Shown piece after piece: positions 1 to 8,845 of a stretch of DNA of 64,000 nucleotides. The stretch is taken from NCBI RefSeq assembly GCF_900188115.1, contig NZ_FZNW01000002.1:62001-126000 (forward strand), in the 5' to 3' direction. The first letter of the stretch is position 1. Each line of letters begins with the position of its first letter. The notes below the pieces were generated by a model. It ran no database searches. It saw only the letters and a program-made list of their open reading frames with translations, and was not told the DNA's origin. The stretch is from Haloechinothrix alba (GTDB taxonomy: Bacteria > Actinomycetota > Actinomycetes > Mycobacteriales > Pseudonocardiaceae). A program made the translations under genes and the position numbers.

Positions 1-7
1 GCCGCCT

Positions 8-22
8 GCCTCCTGCGGAGGC
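8..22. terminator. Short inverted repeat downstream of manB
   Basis: GCCTCC-TGC-GGAGGC forms a 6-bp stem with a 3-nt loop just past the manB stop codon. There is no T-run. It could be a weak terminator or lie inside the start of the next gene, which falls outside the window. Low certainty. Confidence 0.25.
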
Positions 23-39
23 TGCCATCGCCCGGCCGG

Positions 40-1398
40 TCAGCCACGAATGATCGCGAGTACCTCGTCGGTCAGCTCCCGCATAGCCACTTCGTTCTCC
101 GCCTCGACGTTCAGCCGCAACAAAGGTTCGGTGTTCGACGCCCGCAGATTGAACCACGCTCCCCCGGCGAGCTCGACCGTCAGCCCGTCCAGATCATCGA
201 TGCCGACCCCGTCACGCGCGGCGAACGCCTCCCGGACCGCACGCTGACGGGCATGCTGGTCATCCACAGTGGAGTTGATCTCACCCGACGCGACGTAGCG
301 CTGGTAACGGCCGGTCAGCGTGGACAGCGGCCCGTCGTGCGCACCGAGAGCCGCCAGCACGTGCAGCGCTGCCAGCATGCCCGTGTCGGCACGCCAGAAG
401 TCACGGAAGTAGTAATGCGCGGAGTGCTCGCCGCCGAATATCGCATCCGTCTCGGCCATCTTCTGCTTGATGAACGAGTGCCCCACCCGGGTGCGTACCG
501 GTATCCCCCCGTGCTCGGCGACGATCTCGGGAACGGCCCGCGACGTGATCAGGTTATGGATGATCGCGGCACCCGGCTCCTTCGCGAGCGCGCGCACCGC
601 CACCAGCGCGGTGATCGCGCTCGGCGGGACGGGCTCACCGCGCTCGTCGATCACGTAGCAACGATCGGCGTCACCGTCGAAGGCCAGGCCGGCGTCCGCT
701 CCGGCCTCGCGTACCGCATGCTGCAGGTCGACGAGGTTGGCCGGGTCCAGCGGGTTCGCCTCGTGGTTCGGGAAGCTCCCGTCCAGCTCGAAGTACATCG
801 GCACGATCTCGATGGGCAGCCCGTCGAACACCGTCGGCACCGTGTGTCCGGCCATGCCGTTACCCGCATCCACGACGATCCTCAGCGGCCGCGAGCCGGA
901 GAGGTCGACGAGGTGACGCAGGTGTGCCGCATAGTCGCCGAGCACGTCCCGCTCGCCGACCGTTCCGCCTGCCCCGACGAACTCCGGAACTCCCTGCTCG
1001 ACCACCTCGCGGATCTCCGCGAGGCCGGACTCCTGACCGACAGGGGCAGCCCCGGCCCGGCACAGCTTGATGCCGTTGTACTCGGCCGGGTTGTGGCTGG
1101 CCGTGAACATCGCCCCCGGCAGGTTCAAGCTGCCCGAGGCGAAGTAGAGCTGGTCGGTACTGGCCAGCCCGATCGAGACGACGTCCACTCCCTGGGACGT
1201 CACCCCGCGCGCGAAGGCCCCGGCCAGCCCAGGGGACGAGTCCCGCATATCGTGGCCGACCGCGACCGCCGAGGCGCCCTCGGCCAGCACCAACCTGGCG
1301 AACGCCCCGCCGAACTGCGCGACAAGGTCCGCGTCGAGCTGCTCCCCGACCACCCCGCGGATATCGTAGGCCTTGACGATCTCCGAAAGGTCACTCAC
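40..1398 (-). CDS. manB: Phosphomannomutase/phosphoglucomutase
   Basis: Alpha-D-phosphohexomutase that interconverts hexose-6-phosphate and hexose-1-phosphate, probably mannose, supplying GDP-mannose for envelope glycans in the cytoplasm. The protein has about 452 residues and shows the whole family signature in order: an N-terminal KAYDIRG, the phosphoserine loop TASHNP, the metal-binding DGDADR, the sugar-binding GGEHSAH and the C-terminal phosphate-binding RASNTEP. The frame is open far upstream, but GTG at 1398 is preceded by GGAG at 5-nt spacing and puts the conserved N-terminus in the right place, so I use it. The neighbours DUF3499, zincin-like protein and whiB2 match the M. tuberculosis Rv3257c-Rv3260c order, which supports the mannose role. 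A glucose-specific function cannot be excluded. Confidence 0.93.
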   Translation of the reverse strand: MSDLSEIVKAYDIRGVVGEQLDADLVAQFGGAFARLVLAEGASAVAVGHDMRDSSPGLAGAFARGVTSQGVDVVSIGLASTDQLYFASGSLNLPGAMFTASHNPAEYNGIKLCRAGAAPVGQESGLAEIREVVEQGVPEFVGAGGTVGERDVLGDYAAHLRHLVDLSGSRPLRIVVDAGNGMAGHTVPTVFDGLPIEIVPMYFELDGSFPNHEANPLDPANLVDLQHAVREAGADAGLAFDGDADRCYVIDERGEPVPPSAITALVAVRALAKEPGAAIIHNLITSRAVPEIVAEHGGIPVRTRVGHSFIKQKMAETDAIFGGEHSAHYYFRDFWRADTGMLAALHVLAALGAHDGPLSTLTGRYQRYVASGEINSTVDDQHARQRAVREAFAARDGVGIDDLDGLTVELAGGAWFNLRASNTEPLLRLNVEAENEVAMRELTDEVLAIIRG

Positions 1399-1603
1399 GC
1401 CCACTCCATGTTGTCTCACCAACGGTAGGAACATTCTCCCAGTCGCCCCGCCCCCGGCCGGTGTCGGAGGCGGTCGCCGGCCATCACCGGACAGGTCGGC
1501 AGCATCCAGCCACACGCACCGCGTACACCCGTGTAGCTGGAGTGTCCGCGAGCCTACTCGGACGTCCTGGCCCGCTGTCCAGAGGCCGACGGTCGGCGAA
1601 CCC

Positions 1604-1966
1604 TCAGTCCGCGGGGTCGGGAAGCACGCGCAGGTGACCGCGCCGCCCGGCCTCGGCACCGCCGGGATCGTCCTGTTCGCGCCCGGAGTACTGCGGTCGA
1701 CCGGCCTCCCGGACGGCCTCGGCAAGGGCGGTGAGCTCGTCACCGGACGGCTCGGCCTCGGCGAACTCACCCTCGTGCCGGACGACCTCCCAGCCTTTCG
1801 GGGCCGTCAGCCGCACCGCATGGTGCTCGCACAGGTCATAGGAGTGCGGCTCGGACGCGATGGCCAGCGGCCCGACCACTGCCGTCGAGTCCCGATAGGC
1901 ATAGGTCAGCGTCGCGACCGCCGGCTGGAGGCAGCCTGTCCGGGAACACACGCGTACGCTAGGCAC
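1604..1966 (-). CDS. DUF3499 family protein
   Basis: Small conserved actinobacterial protein of unknown function, 120 residues. I recognise the family from the N-terminal VCSRTGC-x-PAVATLTY-Y and DSTAVVGPLA stretches, followed by YDLCEHHA and TAPKGWEVVR. The Cys pair near the N-terminus and the later C-x2-H could bind a metal, but that is inference. The GTG at 1966 lies just before the conserved block; the frame stays open further upstream, yet residues there look like noise. It is transcribed toward manB and divergent from the zincin-like gene, as in the syntenic M. tuberculosis locus (Rv3258c). The C-terminal third is polar and poorly conserved. Confidence 0.8.
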   Translation of the reverse strand: MPSVRVCSRTGCLQPAVATLTYAYRDSTAVVGPLAIASEPHSYDLCEHHAVRLTAPKGWEVVRHEGEFAEAEPSGDELTALAEAVREAGRPQYSGREQDDPGGAEAGRRGHLRVLPDPAD

Positions 1967-2097
1967 AGCCCGGACTGTAACGTCCGGACCCGTCCGTGTC
2001 GCGCTGGCACGCCGGGCAGCGGCAAAGTCCGTGTACCCGCCCGCACGGGGCACCGCGGGGACGACAGGCCTGCGGCCACGCGCGTACCCTGCAGAAC

Positions 2098-2565
2098 GTG
2101 GGATCCATTCGCAGCGCGCGGCCGCAACGCAGGCGACGGCGCGATCGACGTGGCCGAGGCCTGCGCGGCCCGTTGATACCGGCATCGCTGCCCGCCGCGG
2201 CGAGCCGGTCCGAGCGATTCGACGCGGCCGTGGTCGCGGCACTCGAGCCCGTCGAGTCCCGGTGGCATGCCGAGCTGACCAACCTCGATGTCGCCGTCGA
2301 CGACGTGCCCGACGTGCGAAAGGCCCCGCAGGAGGCCGGCGGCGAGAGCATCCTGCACGACGGGGCAGTTCCACTGTCACGCCTCGTACCTGCCGGCGTG
2401 GACAACGCGGGGTTACCCACGCACGCCCGCATCCTGCTCTACCGCCACCCGCTCGAGGCACGTGCACCCGAGCAGGACATCCTCGTCGAGCTGATCCACC
2501 AGGTACTCGTCGAACAGGTCGCCGCCTACCTCGGGCTGGACCCCGAGATCATCGAGGGCGACTAG
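2098..2565 (+). CDS. Zincin-like metallopeptidase-family protein lacking the HExxH motif
   Basis: Protein of 155 residues resembling the family next to DUF3499 in actinobacteria (zincin_1/DUF1025 type; compare Rv3259). A basic Arg-rich N-terminus leads into the conserved GRGLRGPLIP start of the fold. A segment with VDDVP follows, then a YRHPLE strand and a final helix. Catalytic members carry H-E-x-x-H in that helix. Here the corresponding stretch is LVEQVAAYLG: only the Glu remains and both His are replaced. I therefore infer a non-catalytic or binding role. GTG at 2098 is chosen because the Arg-rich segment begins there. The last 17 bases overlap the 3' end of the convergent glycosyltransferase gene. 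Confidence 0.72.
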   Translation: MGSIRSARPQRRRRRDRRGRGLRGPLIPASLPAAASRSERFDAAVVAALEPVESRWHAELTNLDVAVDDVPDVRKAPQEAGGESILHDGAVPLSRLVPAGVDNAGLPTHARILLYRHPLEARAPEQDILVELIHQVLVEQVAAYLGLDPEIIEGD

Positions 2566-5500
2566 CAGCGCGTGTCTCCCGGTCGCCTCCGTCGCGAGCG
2601 GATCGTAGCCCCCTCCGTCCCGAGGGGATCGCCGTCAGCACGGCGAACAGGACAGCGCCCAGCTGCGCCAGCAGCAGCGTGTTCCGCACCGTTCCGGCAT
2701 GTTCCACGACGACCTCCGACTCCCGGGTGGGCACCTCCACAGCCACCTGGTGACCCCACGCCCGCACGATCGGCACGACCTCGCCGTTGACCTCGGCGCG
2801 CCACCCGGCCTCGTGAGTCGCCGCGAGCACGAGCAACCGGCCCGCGGCCCCGTCCGAGACGCGTGCCCGCACATCGGGGAGATCCGCATCGACCGGCGCT
2901 ACAGCGTTCGTCTCGACATCACCGGGAGGTGCCTCACCTCCGATGGCGAGCCTGCTCAGCTCGGGTGCGATCAATGTGACGGGCCCGCCGGCTGGGTTGA
3001 GGCGCACGACACGCCGCCCGTCAGCCGTCCCGGCGGCAGGGCTGACCAGCTCACCACCCGCCTCGAGCAGGCCCGCGCTGTCCACCCCGTGCGGGAGCAC
3101 GACCATGCGAACCCCGGCCGCGCTCGCCGCGGCCACCGCATCGCGCACCTCGCTGTCGGACCCCCTCGGCACGCCCGGCGCTCCGACCATGGCTTGCTGC
3201 CACCCGTGCAGCCGATCGGCAGCCCCCTCCGGCAGCGGCAGGTCGTCGTCGCCGAAGGCGGGCATGCCGCCGGCGGCCTGCCGGGGCGGATCGTCATCGC
3301 CGCGCAGCACAAGCACCGACTCCCCCGACCGAGCCAGGTCCTCGGCGACGGCGGAGGCCAACCGGGTGGTGTCCGCATCACGGAGCGGACCGTCCCCGCC
3401 GACCTGCACGGCAGCCACCACGAACGCCGCGGTCATCGCGACAGCCGCACCCACGGTCATCAGTCTCGGCACCCCCGCCACCGCGGACCGGCGCTCCTCC
3501 CGCCGGTACGCCACGGCGAGCAGGACCGCGAGCAGGCCGAGCCCCACGACCAGCAGTGGCGCCCCTGGCCAGGGGTGGCGCTCCTGCCCTCCGGCAACCG
3601 GCGACGCGGCGAGCAGCTGCGAGGCCACGACCCCGGCCGCGCCGATGGCGGCGATGCCGAGCCCAGCAAGCGCACGCACCGTGGGGCGCAGGATCAGCGC
3701 GACCAGTACCGCCACCACCAGCACCGCGCCGATCGGCAGTGCGCCGGGGCCACCGGGGTGCAGGGAGAACAGCATCGCGGCCTGTACCGGCAGCTCCGTG
3801 AACCGGGCCCCGATGCCGTGCAGCACGAGCTCCGGGTGTGTGACCAGCGTGACCGGCCACGGCAGCAGCAGGGCGATCGGCAGCAGCGCGACGATCGCCA
3901 TCGACGCGACGCGCCGTGCCATCCGGACCGTCGAGGGCACGAGCACGAACGCCAGTAGCAGCCCGGCCAGCACGAGCACGTGTGTGGCAGGTGAGAAGGC
4001 ACCGAGAACGGCCAGACCGACCGCGGCCATCACCGAGCTCGGTAGCCACCGCGTACCTGCGGGATCCCCGGCGAGACCGGGCCGCAACACCCTGGCGATT
4101 CCCGCGGTCACCGGCGGCAGCAGGATGTGTGCCAGCACCACCCCGACACGGCCCTGCTCGACGGCCGCTGTCGCGGGCGGCAGCACCGCATAACCCGCCG
4201 CCACGAGCGCACGCACCCAGCCTGCTACCGCGAGCCTCCGGGTCGCGGCGTAGGCGCTCAACCCCGCGAGCGGCGCGGCCAGGATCAGCATCAGCGCCAC
4301 CGCGGCAGGCGGACCGCCGATCGGGTACAGGGCCGCGCCGAGAACACCCAGTACAGCCAGCGCGGGCGGCGCGTGCGCCGAGGTCCCGCCACCGACCGGG
4401 TGCCAGGAAGCCAGGTAGCTCGACCAGACCTGGGTGAGGTCGCCTACCGGCAACAACCGGCCGCCTGCCAGGTCGAGGCCGAGCCGGTGCCAGTGCACGA
4501 ACAGTGCCAGCGCGGTCAGCCCGACGGCGAGCAGCAGCGGAGGCGCGAGCAGGGTAGCGGCGAGGATGCGCCTGCGGTCCACCTCGACGAACACGAGCCG
4601 GTGCTCACCACCGTCCGTGCCGGGGCTCGGGCGTTGCACCGGGGCCCCGCCGGCGGACTCGTCTGTGGGCGAGTGGGAAGGCTCGTGGGCAGGCTCGTGG
4701 GCAGGCGCCGCCTCGTCGGTTCGCTCCGCCGGTGCCGCGCCGGAGACCGGAACCGCAACCATGTCCCTCGAGACCGCCGTTCCCGACGGGCTCACCGCCA
4801 TCGGTGCGGCGACCGCGCCCGAGCGGTCCGGTGGTACCCACTGCGCGCGCGAAGGCTGACCTGCCAGGATCCCGAGCGCGGCATCACGTGCCACGCTGCG
4901 CCGCACCAGGTACAGCGCGCCCGCGCGCAGCCCGTTCGACAACCTCCTGAACCTGCCGACGAACAACCCTCGCACGCCGCCGGAGCGGCGCGTCCCCTCC
5001 GGCGGCACCCGCGCGCGCCGCCCGCGGCGCAACGCAGCGGGCCGGAACACGACCGCGAGGGCCGACAGCTCGGCACGTGCCCGCCGCGGCGCGGCGAGAA
5101 GCAGGAAACCGAGCGCCCGCAACACGCACAGCGCCGCCAGCCGTGGCAGGCCCAGCACGAACGCCGGGCGCGAGCAGTTCACCAGGTAGGTGCGTACGCC
5201 GTGCGCGCGCTGCGCGGCAGCCGGTCCGGGGTAACCGGCGGCATCCAGCGCCGCGTGCCCGCGTCGCCCGGTCGCGACCGCGCGGGCATGGCGGATCCGT
5301 GCCATCGGTACGCACAGCACCGTGCTGCCTGCGACGTTGGCGCGCCACCCGAAGTCGACGTCGTCCCACAGCAGGGCGAGCTCGGTGTCGAAGCCACCGA
5401 GCCGGTCCCAGAGCGAGCGGCGGAGCAGTACCCCCGCGCTCGGCATCGCCAGCACCTCGGTGCTCTGCTCCGCGGTGATCTCCTTGGTGGTCCCGCGCGC

Positions 5501-5992
5501 CGCGCCGGTCGAGGTGCCGATGCCGGCGTCCGCGCGGCGATGCCCCGAGGTGTCCGTGGTCAGCCCCGCCTCGACGATCAGCCGGGGATCGTCCCAGTCC
5601 AGGGAGATCGGCCCCACCATTCCCGCCGACGGGGACGCTTCGGTGGCGTTGAGCAGCGTCGCCAGGCAGTGAGGTTCGACAGCGCTGTCGTCGTGCAGTA
5701 CCCAGATCCAGTCGTCCGGCTCGTGCCATGTGGCATCCGCGTGCGCCACGCCCGCGGACACGGCCTCGGCGAAGCCGGTATGCCTGGCAAGGGTGACCAC
5801 CTCGTCGACGACGGGGGACTCGCCTGCGGCCGCGTCCTCGAGCAACTCGGGGGTGCTGTCATCCGATCCGGTGTCTACCGCGACCACATGCCACGGCCGC
5901 ACCGTGCTTGCCCGCAGCCCGGACAGCGCTCCCGGCAACCACTCCTCACCGTCATGACACACCAGGACCGCGAGAACCGGCGCGGTGTGCAT
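2549..5992 (-). CDS. Family 2 glycosyltransferase fused to a multi-span membrane domain
   Basis: Large envelope glycosyltransferase of 1147 residues. Residues 1-260 form a GT-A/GT2 domain: a Rossmann start (VLVCHDGEEWLP), AVDTGSDDSTP, an acidic VLHDDSA and a DDVDFGWR motif of the kind that contains the catalytic Asp. From about residue 465 there are many hydrophobic segments (roughly ten or more), then a soluble extracytoplasmic-looking tail and one last membrane segment near 1110, ending in a basic Arg-rich tail. This is the layout of polyprenyl-phosphate-sugar-using or polymer-assembling enzymes at the membrane; donor and acceptor are unknown. An inter-domain linker near 415-460 is Pro/Glu/His-rich. 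It sits between whiB2 and manB, consistent with cell-wall glycan work. Its 3' end overlaps the convergent zincin-like gene by 17 bases. Confidence 0.85.
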   Translation of the reverse strand: MHTAPVLAVLVCHDGEEWLPGALSGLRASTVRPWHVVAVDTGSDDSTPELLEDAAAGESPVVDEVVTLARHTGFAEAVSAGVAHADATWHEPDDWIWVLHDDSAVEPHCLATLLNATEASPSAGMVGPISLDWDDPRLIVEAGLTTDTSGHRRADAGIGTSTGAARGTTKEITAEQSTEVLAMPSAGVLLRRSLWDRLGGFDTELALLWDDVDFGWRANVAGSTVLCVPMARIRHARAVATGRRGHAALDAAGYPGPAAAQRAHGVRTYLVNCSRPAFVLGLPRLAALCVLRALGFLLLAAPRRARAELSALAVVFRPAALRRGRRARVPPEGTRRSGGVRGLFVGRFRRLSNGLRAGALYLVRRSVARDAALGILAGQPSRAQWVPPDRSGAVAAPMAVSPSGTAVSRDMVAVPVSGAAPAERTDEAAPAHEPAHEPSHSPTDESAGGAPVQRPSPGTDGGEHRLVFVEVDRRRILAATLLAPPLLLAVGLTALALFVHWHRLGLDLAGGRLLPVGDLTQVWSSYLASWHPVGGGTSAHAPPALAVLGVLGAALYPIGGPPAAVALMLILAAPLAGLSAYAATRRLAVAGWVRALVAAGYAVLPPATAAVEQGRVGVVLAHILLPPVTAGIARVLRPGLAGDPAGTRWLPSSVMAAVGLAVLGAFSPATHVLVLAGLLLAFVLVPSTVRMARRVASMAIVALLPIALLLPWPVTLVTHPELVLHGIGARFTELPVQAAMLFSLHPGGPGALPIGAVLVVAVLVALILRPTVRALAGLGIAAIGAAGVVASQLLAASPVAGGQERHPWPGAPLLVVGLGLLAVLLAVAYRREERRSAVAGVPRLMTVGAAVAMTAAFVVAAVQVGGDGPLRDADTTRLASAVAEDLARSGESVLVLRGDDDPPRQAAGGMPAFGDDDLPLPEGAADRLHGWQQAMVGAPGVPRGSDSEVRDAVAAASAAGVRMVVLPHGVDSAGLLEAGGELVSPAAGTADGRRVVRLNPAGGPVTLIAPELSRLAIGGEAPPGDVETNAVAPVDADLPDVRARVSDGAAGRLLVLAATHEAGWRAEVNGEVVPIVRAWGHQVAVEVPTRESEVVVEHAGTVRNTLLLAQLGAVLFAVLTAIPSGRRGLRSARDGGDRETRAASRPR

Positions 5993-6037
5993 TCAGCTGT
6001 GCCTTTCGACCCGTCGACGGCAACGAACGGGTCGAGT

Positions 6038-6361
6038 CTAGACCGCTCGCTTCCGGAGTTTGCGACGCTCCCGCTCGGACAGTCCGCCCCAGATACCGAA
6101 GCGTTCGTCGTGAGCGAGCGCGTATTCCAGACACTCCGTGCGTACTTCACAGCCCTGGCAGATGCGCTTGGCCTCCCGGGTCGAACCCCCCTTCTCCGGG
6201 AAGAACGCCTCCGGGTCGGTCTGCGCGCACAGCGCACGCTCCTGCCAGTCCTGCTCTTCCTCGAGGCCGAACAGGTCCGCAAGGACGTCCAACTCCTGCC
6301 CGGAGTTCTCTGTCCACTGCATACCTGCCCCCGACTGGTGACCTACGTCCGCGTTTCGCAC
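6038..6361 (-). CDS. whiB2: WhiB2-type iron-sulphur transcriptional regulator
   Basis: Wbl-family regulator of 107 residues that binds a [4Fe-4S] cluster and controls septation and cell division genes, based on the WhiB2/WhmD family. The four cluster cysteines are at about 45, 68, 71 and 77 (C-x22-C-x2-C-x5-C), followed by the diagnostic G-I-W-G-G turn at 89-93 and a basic C-terminal DNA-binding tail (RERRKLRKRAV). GTG at 6361 has an excellent Shine-Dalgarno (AAGGAGG) 6-7 nt upstream and is preferred over the internal ATG at 6322. Position beside DUF3499 and manB matches whiB2 (Rv3260c). A long upstream region (6362-6750) probably carries its promoter. Confidence 0.93.
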   Translation of the reverse strand: MRNADVGHQSGAGMQWTENSGQELDVLADLFGLEEEQDWQERALCAQTDPEAFFPEKGGSTREAKRICQGCEVRTECLEYALAHDERFGIWGGLSERERRKLRKRAV

Positions 6362-6750
6362 GTCCGCCTCCTTACTTCCACGCGTCGAAGTTGGCGGACA
6401 TCACTCGCTACCCGCACGGCCGGACGGATCCGGCTCGCGCCGGTCCGGCGCCGGCCCCTCAACCGACACCGGCTCGGCTCCCCGGCGACCCGACGGATCA
6501 GTACCGCGGACCGATACCCGAGGCCCGGACATTCACAACCCTGCTGGGCTGCAGCGAATGACATCAATGTGATTACACCCCTGTGATGCTATTCGGTCAA
6601 GCCGGATCCCTGGTTTGGGGGATGAAAGTGTGACGCAAGCGCAAGCCGACACGCCGACGCGAACCCGACACGCAGTTCATACCGAGCACACGGCGCCACG
6701 ATCCGCGGGGTGGTCGTCGGCACCGGCAGCCTCCCAGAGAGACTTGGCCC
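6362..6750. other. Divergent intergenic region between whiB2 and the site-2 protease
   Basis: 389 bases with no convincing gene. It must hold the whiB2 promoter (leftward) and the protease promoter (rightward). The 6540-6600 part is clearly richer in A+T than its surroundings and contains an imperfect palindrome described separately. I cannot place -10/-35 boxes with confidence. Confidence 0.6.
6573..6586. promoter_or_regulatory. Candidate operator upstream of whiB2
   Basis: TTACA-CCCC-TGTGA is a near-perfect inverted repeat (one mismatch). It overlaps a TGTGAT direct repeat at 6568-6573 and 6582-6587, spaced 14 bases apart. It lies in the A+T-richest part of the region, about 210 bases upstream of whiB2. 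Placement suggests a regulator site; the regulator is unknown. The spacing does not fit the BldD consensus I remember. Confidence 0.35.
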
Positions 6751-7557
6751 GTGCACCGATCCGCCATCCGCCCCAGCCCCGTGTTCCTCGGCCTGCTCGC
6801 CGCCACCCTTGCCGGAGCGGTCCTGCTGGCCGTGGACGCCCCGTTCGACACCCACCAGCTCGGTGAGCGCACGGCCATCGACTTCGGCTCGCGCAGCGTC
6901 CTCGGCACCATCGGTGTCATACTGCTCATACTGGGTGGCTGGGCGGTGTCGCTGACCCTGCACGAGTTCGGCCACGCCGTCGTGGCCTACCGGGGCGGCG
7001 ACCGCGCGGTGGCCGCGAAGGGCTACCTCACCCTGGACATCCGCCACTACACCGACCCGGTGTTCTCGATGGTGATCCCGCTGCTCCTGCTGGCCATCGG
7101 CGGCATCCCCCTGCCGGGAGGGGCGGTGTGGATCAACCGTGGCGCCCTCCGCACCCGCGGGGTCGCCTCGGCGGTGTCCCTGGCAGGTCCGCTGTCCAAC
7201 CTGGCCATCGGCATCGTGCTGATCACGCTGGTCGCGGCCGTTCCCCTGCCTGCCGGTCTACTGATCGGCCTGTCCTACCTGGCGATGGTGCAGGTGCTCG
7301 CGTTCGTGCTGAACATCTTGCCGGTTCCGGGTCTGGACGGGTACGGCGCGCTCGAGCCCTACCTGTCCCCGCGCGCACGGGAGCTCGGCATGAAGGCGCG
7401 CCCCTGGGCCCCGCTCGCGCTGTTCGCCGTGATCATCGGGTTCCCGTACGCAGGGGAGGCGTTCTGGACGCTGTCCACCACCGTGTACGGCCTGCTCGGC
7501 GGGGATGTCGAGATGGCAGGAGCCGGGTACTCGGCGTTCATGTTCTGGCGCTCCTAG
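6751..7557 (+). CDS. Site-2 protease family (M50) membrane metalloprotease
   Basis: Intramembrane zinc protease of 268 residues. The zinc motif HEFGH is at residues 71-75 inside a membrane helix, and the third-ligand motif is PVPGLDG with its Asp near 196, preceded by the usual N of FVLNILP. About six membrane segments are visible (11-28, 50-70, 105-123, 145-165, 170-190 and 210-235). Family members cleave membrane-anchored regulators or other membrane proteins; the substrate here is not indicated by neighbours. GTG at 6751 follows an AGAGAG stretch about ten bases upstream. The last four bases overlap the convergent gene at 7554. Confidence 0.88.
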   Translation: MHRSAIRPSPVFLGLLAATLAGAVLLAVDAPFDTHQLGERTAIDFGSRSVLGTIGVILLILGGWAVSLTLHEFGHAVVAYRGGDRAVAAKGYLTLDIRHYTDPVFSMVIPLLLLAIGGIPLPGGAVWINRGALRTRGVASAVSLAGPLSNLAIGIVLITLVAAVPLPAGLLIGLSYLAMVQVLAFVLNILPVPGLDGYGALEPYLSPRARELGMKARPWAPLALFAVIIGFPYAGEAFWTLSTTVYGLLGGDVEMAGAGYSAFMFWRS

Positions 7558-8390
7558 GGCGAGCCACTCGGGTCGTGGCCGCTACCCGCCTGCTGCTGCC
7601 GGTACCGGCGAGCCAGCTTGACCGCCCGCTTGAGCGCGGAGCGCTCACCGAGATAACCCGCGAACGCGCCGAGTACCGGGATCATGCCGAGCATCCGGTG
7701 CCAGAACCGGCCGCGCGGCCGGTTGTCCAGCTCGTCACCGAAGGCCTGCAGGGATCGACCCAGCCGCCAGAGCGTCACCGCGACCGCCTTGAGCGTGACC
7801 CGGCCGCGGTCACGCTGCACACCGCGCAGCTCCTCGGTGAGGTCGGCCGTGTTGGCGTCCTCGCCGGCCTGGTCGTGCGCCGGGTGGGTACCGGACGCGA
7901 GGTCGTGCCCGATGGTCCTGCCGAATAGGACCCACGCCAGCAGCCGGACACGGTCGGCGTGTCTGGTCATGCCGTACTCGCCCGCGATGGCGCACAGCAG
8001 CACACCCTGGGACGCGGCGCCGATGGCGCTCTGCACGGGGAAGCGTTGCGCCAGCGCGCCACCCAGCCCGGGTATCGCCGTCAGCAACGCCGTGAACCTG
8101 CCGACGCGGCCCACCCACCACCGCTCCCGCTGTGCGGGGGTCATCCGCTCCCAGGCAGGCGTGCCCGGCACCCGCAGTGACGCAAGACCGTTGAGCAGCC
8201 TCCTGCGCACGGTGGGCCGCAGGTGGGCGAGGTCCTCCGGCTCCGCACCGCGCGCGGCGGCCTCCGCGGCACGCGCGCGCAGACCGAGCGGGTCGGACTC
8301 GCGCAGCACGTCCAGCACGGGCCCGGTCGCGCGTACGAACGGCCGCAGCACAGCGACGAGCTGCCGATCCGAGATGCCTCCCACGGTCAC
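7554..8390 (-). CDS. Conserved hypothetical protein of the mshB operon
   Basis: 278-residue protein I cannot assign to a named family. It begins with a helical region of short charged segments, then a glycine-rich amphipathic stretch around 105-150 (LLTAIPGLGGALAQRF...GAASQGVLLCAIAGEYG) that may associate with the membrane. A second hydrophobic segment near 235-250 (MLGMIPVLGAFAGYLGE) precedes a basic tail. The repeated IPxLG motif recalls EcsC-like proteins, but this is only an impression. Its start overlaps the stop of the upstream gene by four bases, so it is the last gene of a translationally coupled three-gene operon with mshB. Confidence 0.7.
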   Translation of the reverse strand: MTVGGISDRQLVAVLRPFVRATGPVLDVLRESDPLGLRARAAEAAARGAEPEDLAHLRPTVRRRLLNGLASLRVPGTPAWERMTPAQRERWWVGRVGRFTALLTAIPGLGGALAQRFPVQSAIGAASQGVLLCAIAGEYGMTRHADRVRLLAWVLFGRTIGHDLASGTHPAHDQAGEDANTADLTEELRGVQRDRGRVTLKAVAVTLWRLGRSLQAFGDELDNRPRGRFWHRMLGMIPVLGAFAGYLGERSALKRAVKLARRYRQQQAGSGHDPSGSP

Positions 8391-8845
8391 TTCCCCAGCA
8401 CCGACGTCGAGGTCATCGCGCCTGCCGCCGCAGGAACCGTGGCCCGCGCCGTCACGGCCATCGCGCGGCCGAAGGAGTACGCACCGGTCAAACCGCCGCC
8501 CGCGAGGAGCACGATGGTGCGCCAGTCGGCGACGAACACCTGGTCACCTCCGGGGCCCGCGACCGCGAGCACCAGCAGCGTGCACGACCAGGCCAGCAGT
8601 GGAAGCCCAGCAGACCACGGCGTGCGCCCCAGCCGCCGCGCGCACTGCCCCGCGTGCTGCACCAGCAGCGGGGTCGTCACCACGGCCAGCACCACGACGA
8701 GCGGGAACGGCACGTCCCCGAACGCGGGCAGCAGGCGACCGTCCAGCCGCAACGGCAGGAAGAACAGCTCGAGCACGGCCAGCAGCGCGGCGTCGAGCAC
8801 GAGGACGCCGAGTACCACCCGCTCGATGACGGCCTCGCCCCTCAT
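8387..8845 (-). CDS. Small four-span membrane protein of the mshB operon
   Basis: 152-residue integral membrane protein, family not named. Four hydrophobic segments are visible at about residues 9-30, 40-58, 75-95 and 110-130, with short polar loops. ATG at 8845 overlaps the mshB stop in an ATGA arrangement, and its own stop overlaps the next gene by four bases. This identifies the true start, although the frame stays open further upstream inside mshB. The tight packing suggests co-expression with mycothiol biosynthesis, but it need not act in that pathway. Confidence 0.75.
   Translation of the reverse strand: MRGEAVIERVVLGVLVLDAALLAVLELFFLPLRLDGRLLPAFGDVPFPLVVVLAVVTTPLLVQHAGQCARRLGRTPWSAGLPLLAWSCTLLVLAVAGPGGDQVFVADWRTIVLLAGGGLTGAYSFGRAMAVTARATVPAAAGAMTSTSVLGK

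Noticed and set aside
1-39. Start of a further gene downstream of manB (ATG at 28 on the minus strand)
   Set aside because: Only about ten codons lie within the window and they match nothing I can recognise.
4127-6586. 819-codon plus-strand frame opposite the glycosyltransferase and whiB2
   Set aside because: Arg/His/Gln-rich antisense translation; both real genes are on the other strand.
6573-6586. BldD binding site upstream of whiB2
   Set aside because: The symmetry centre and spacing do not fit the BldD consensus I remember; retained only as an unnamed operator candidate.
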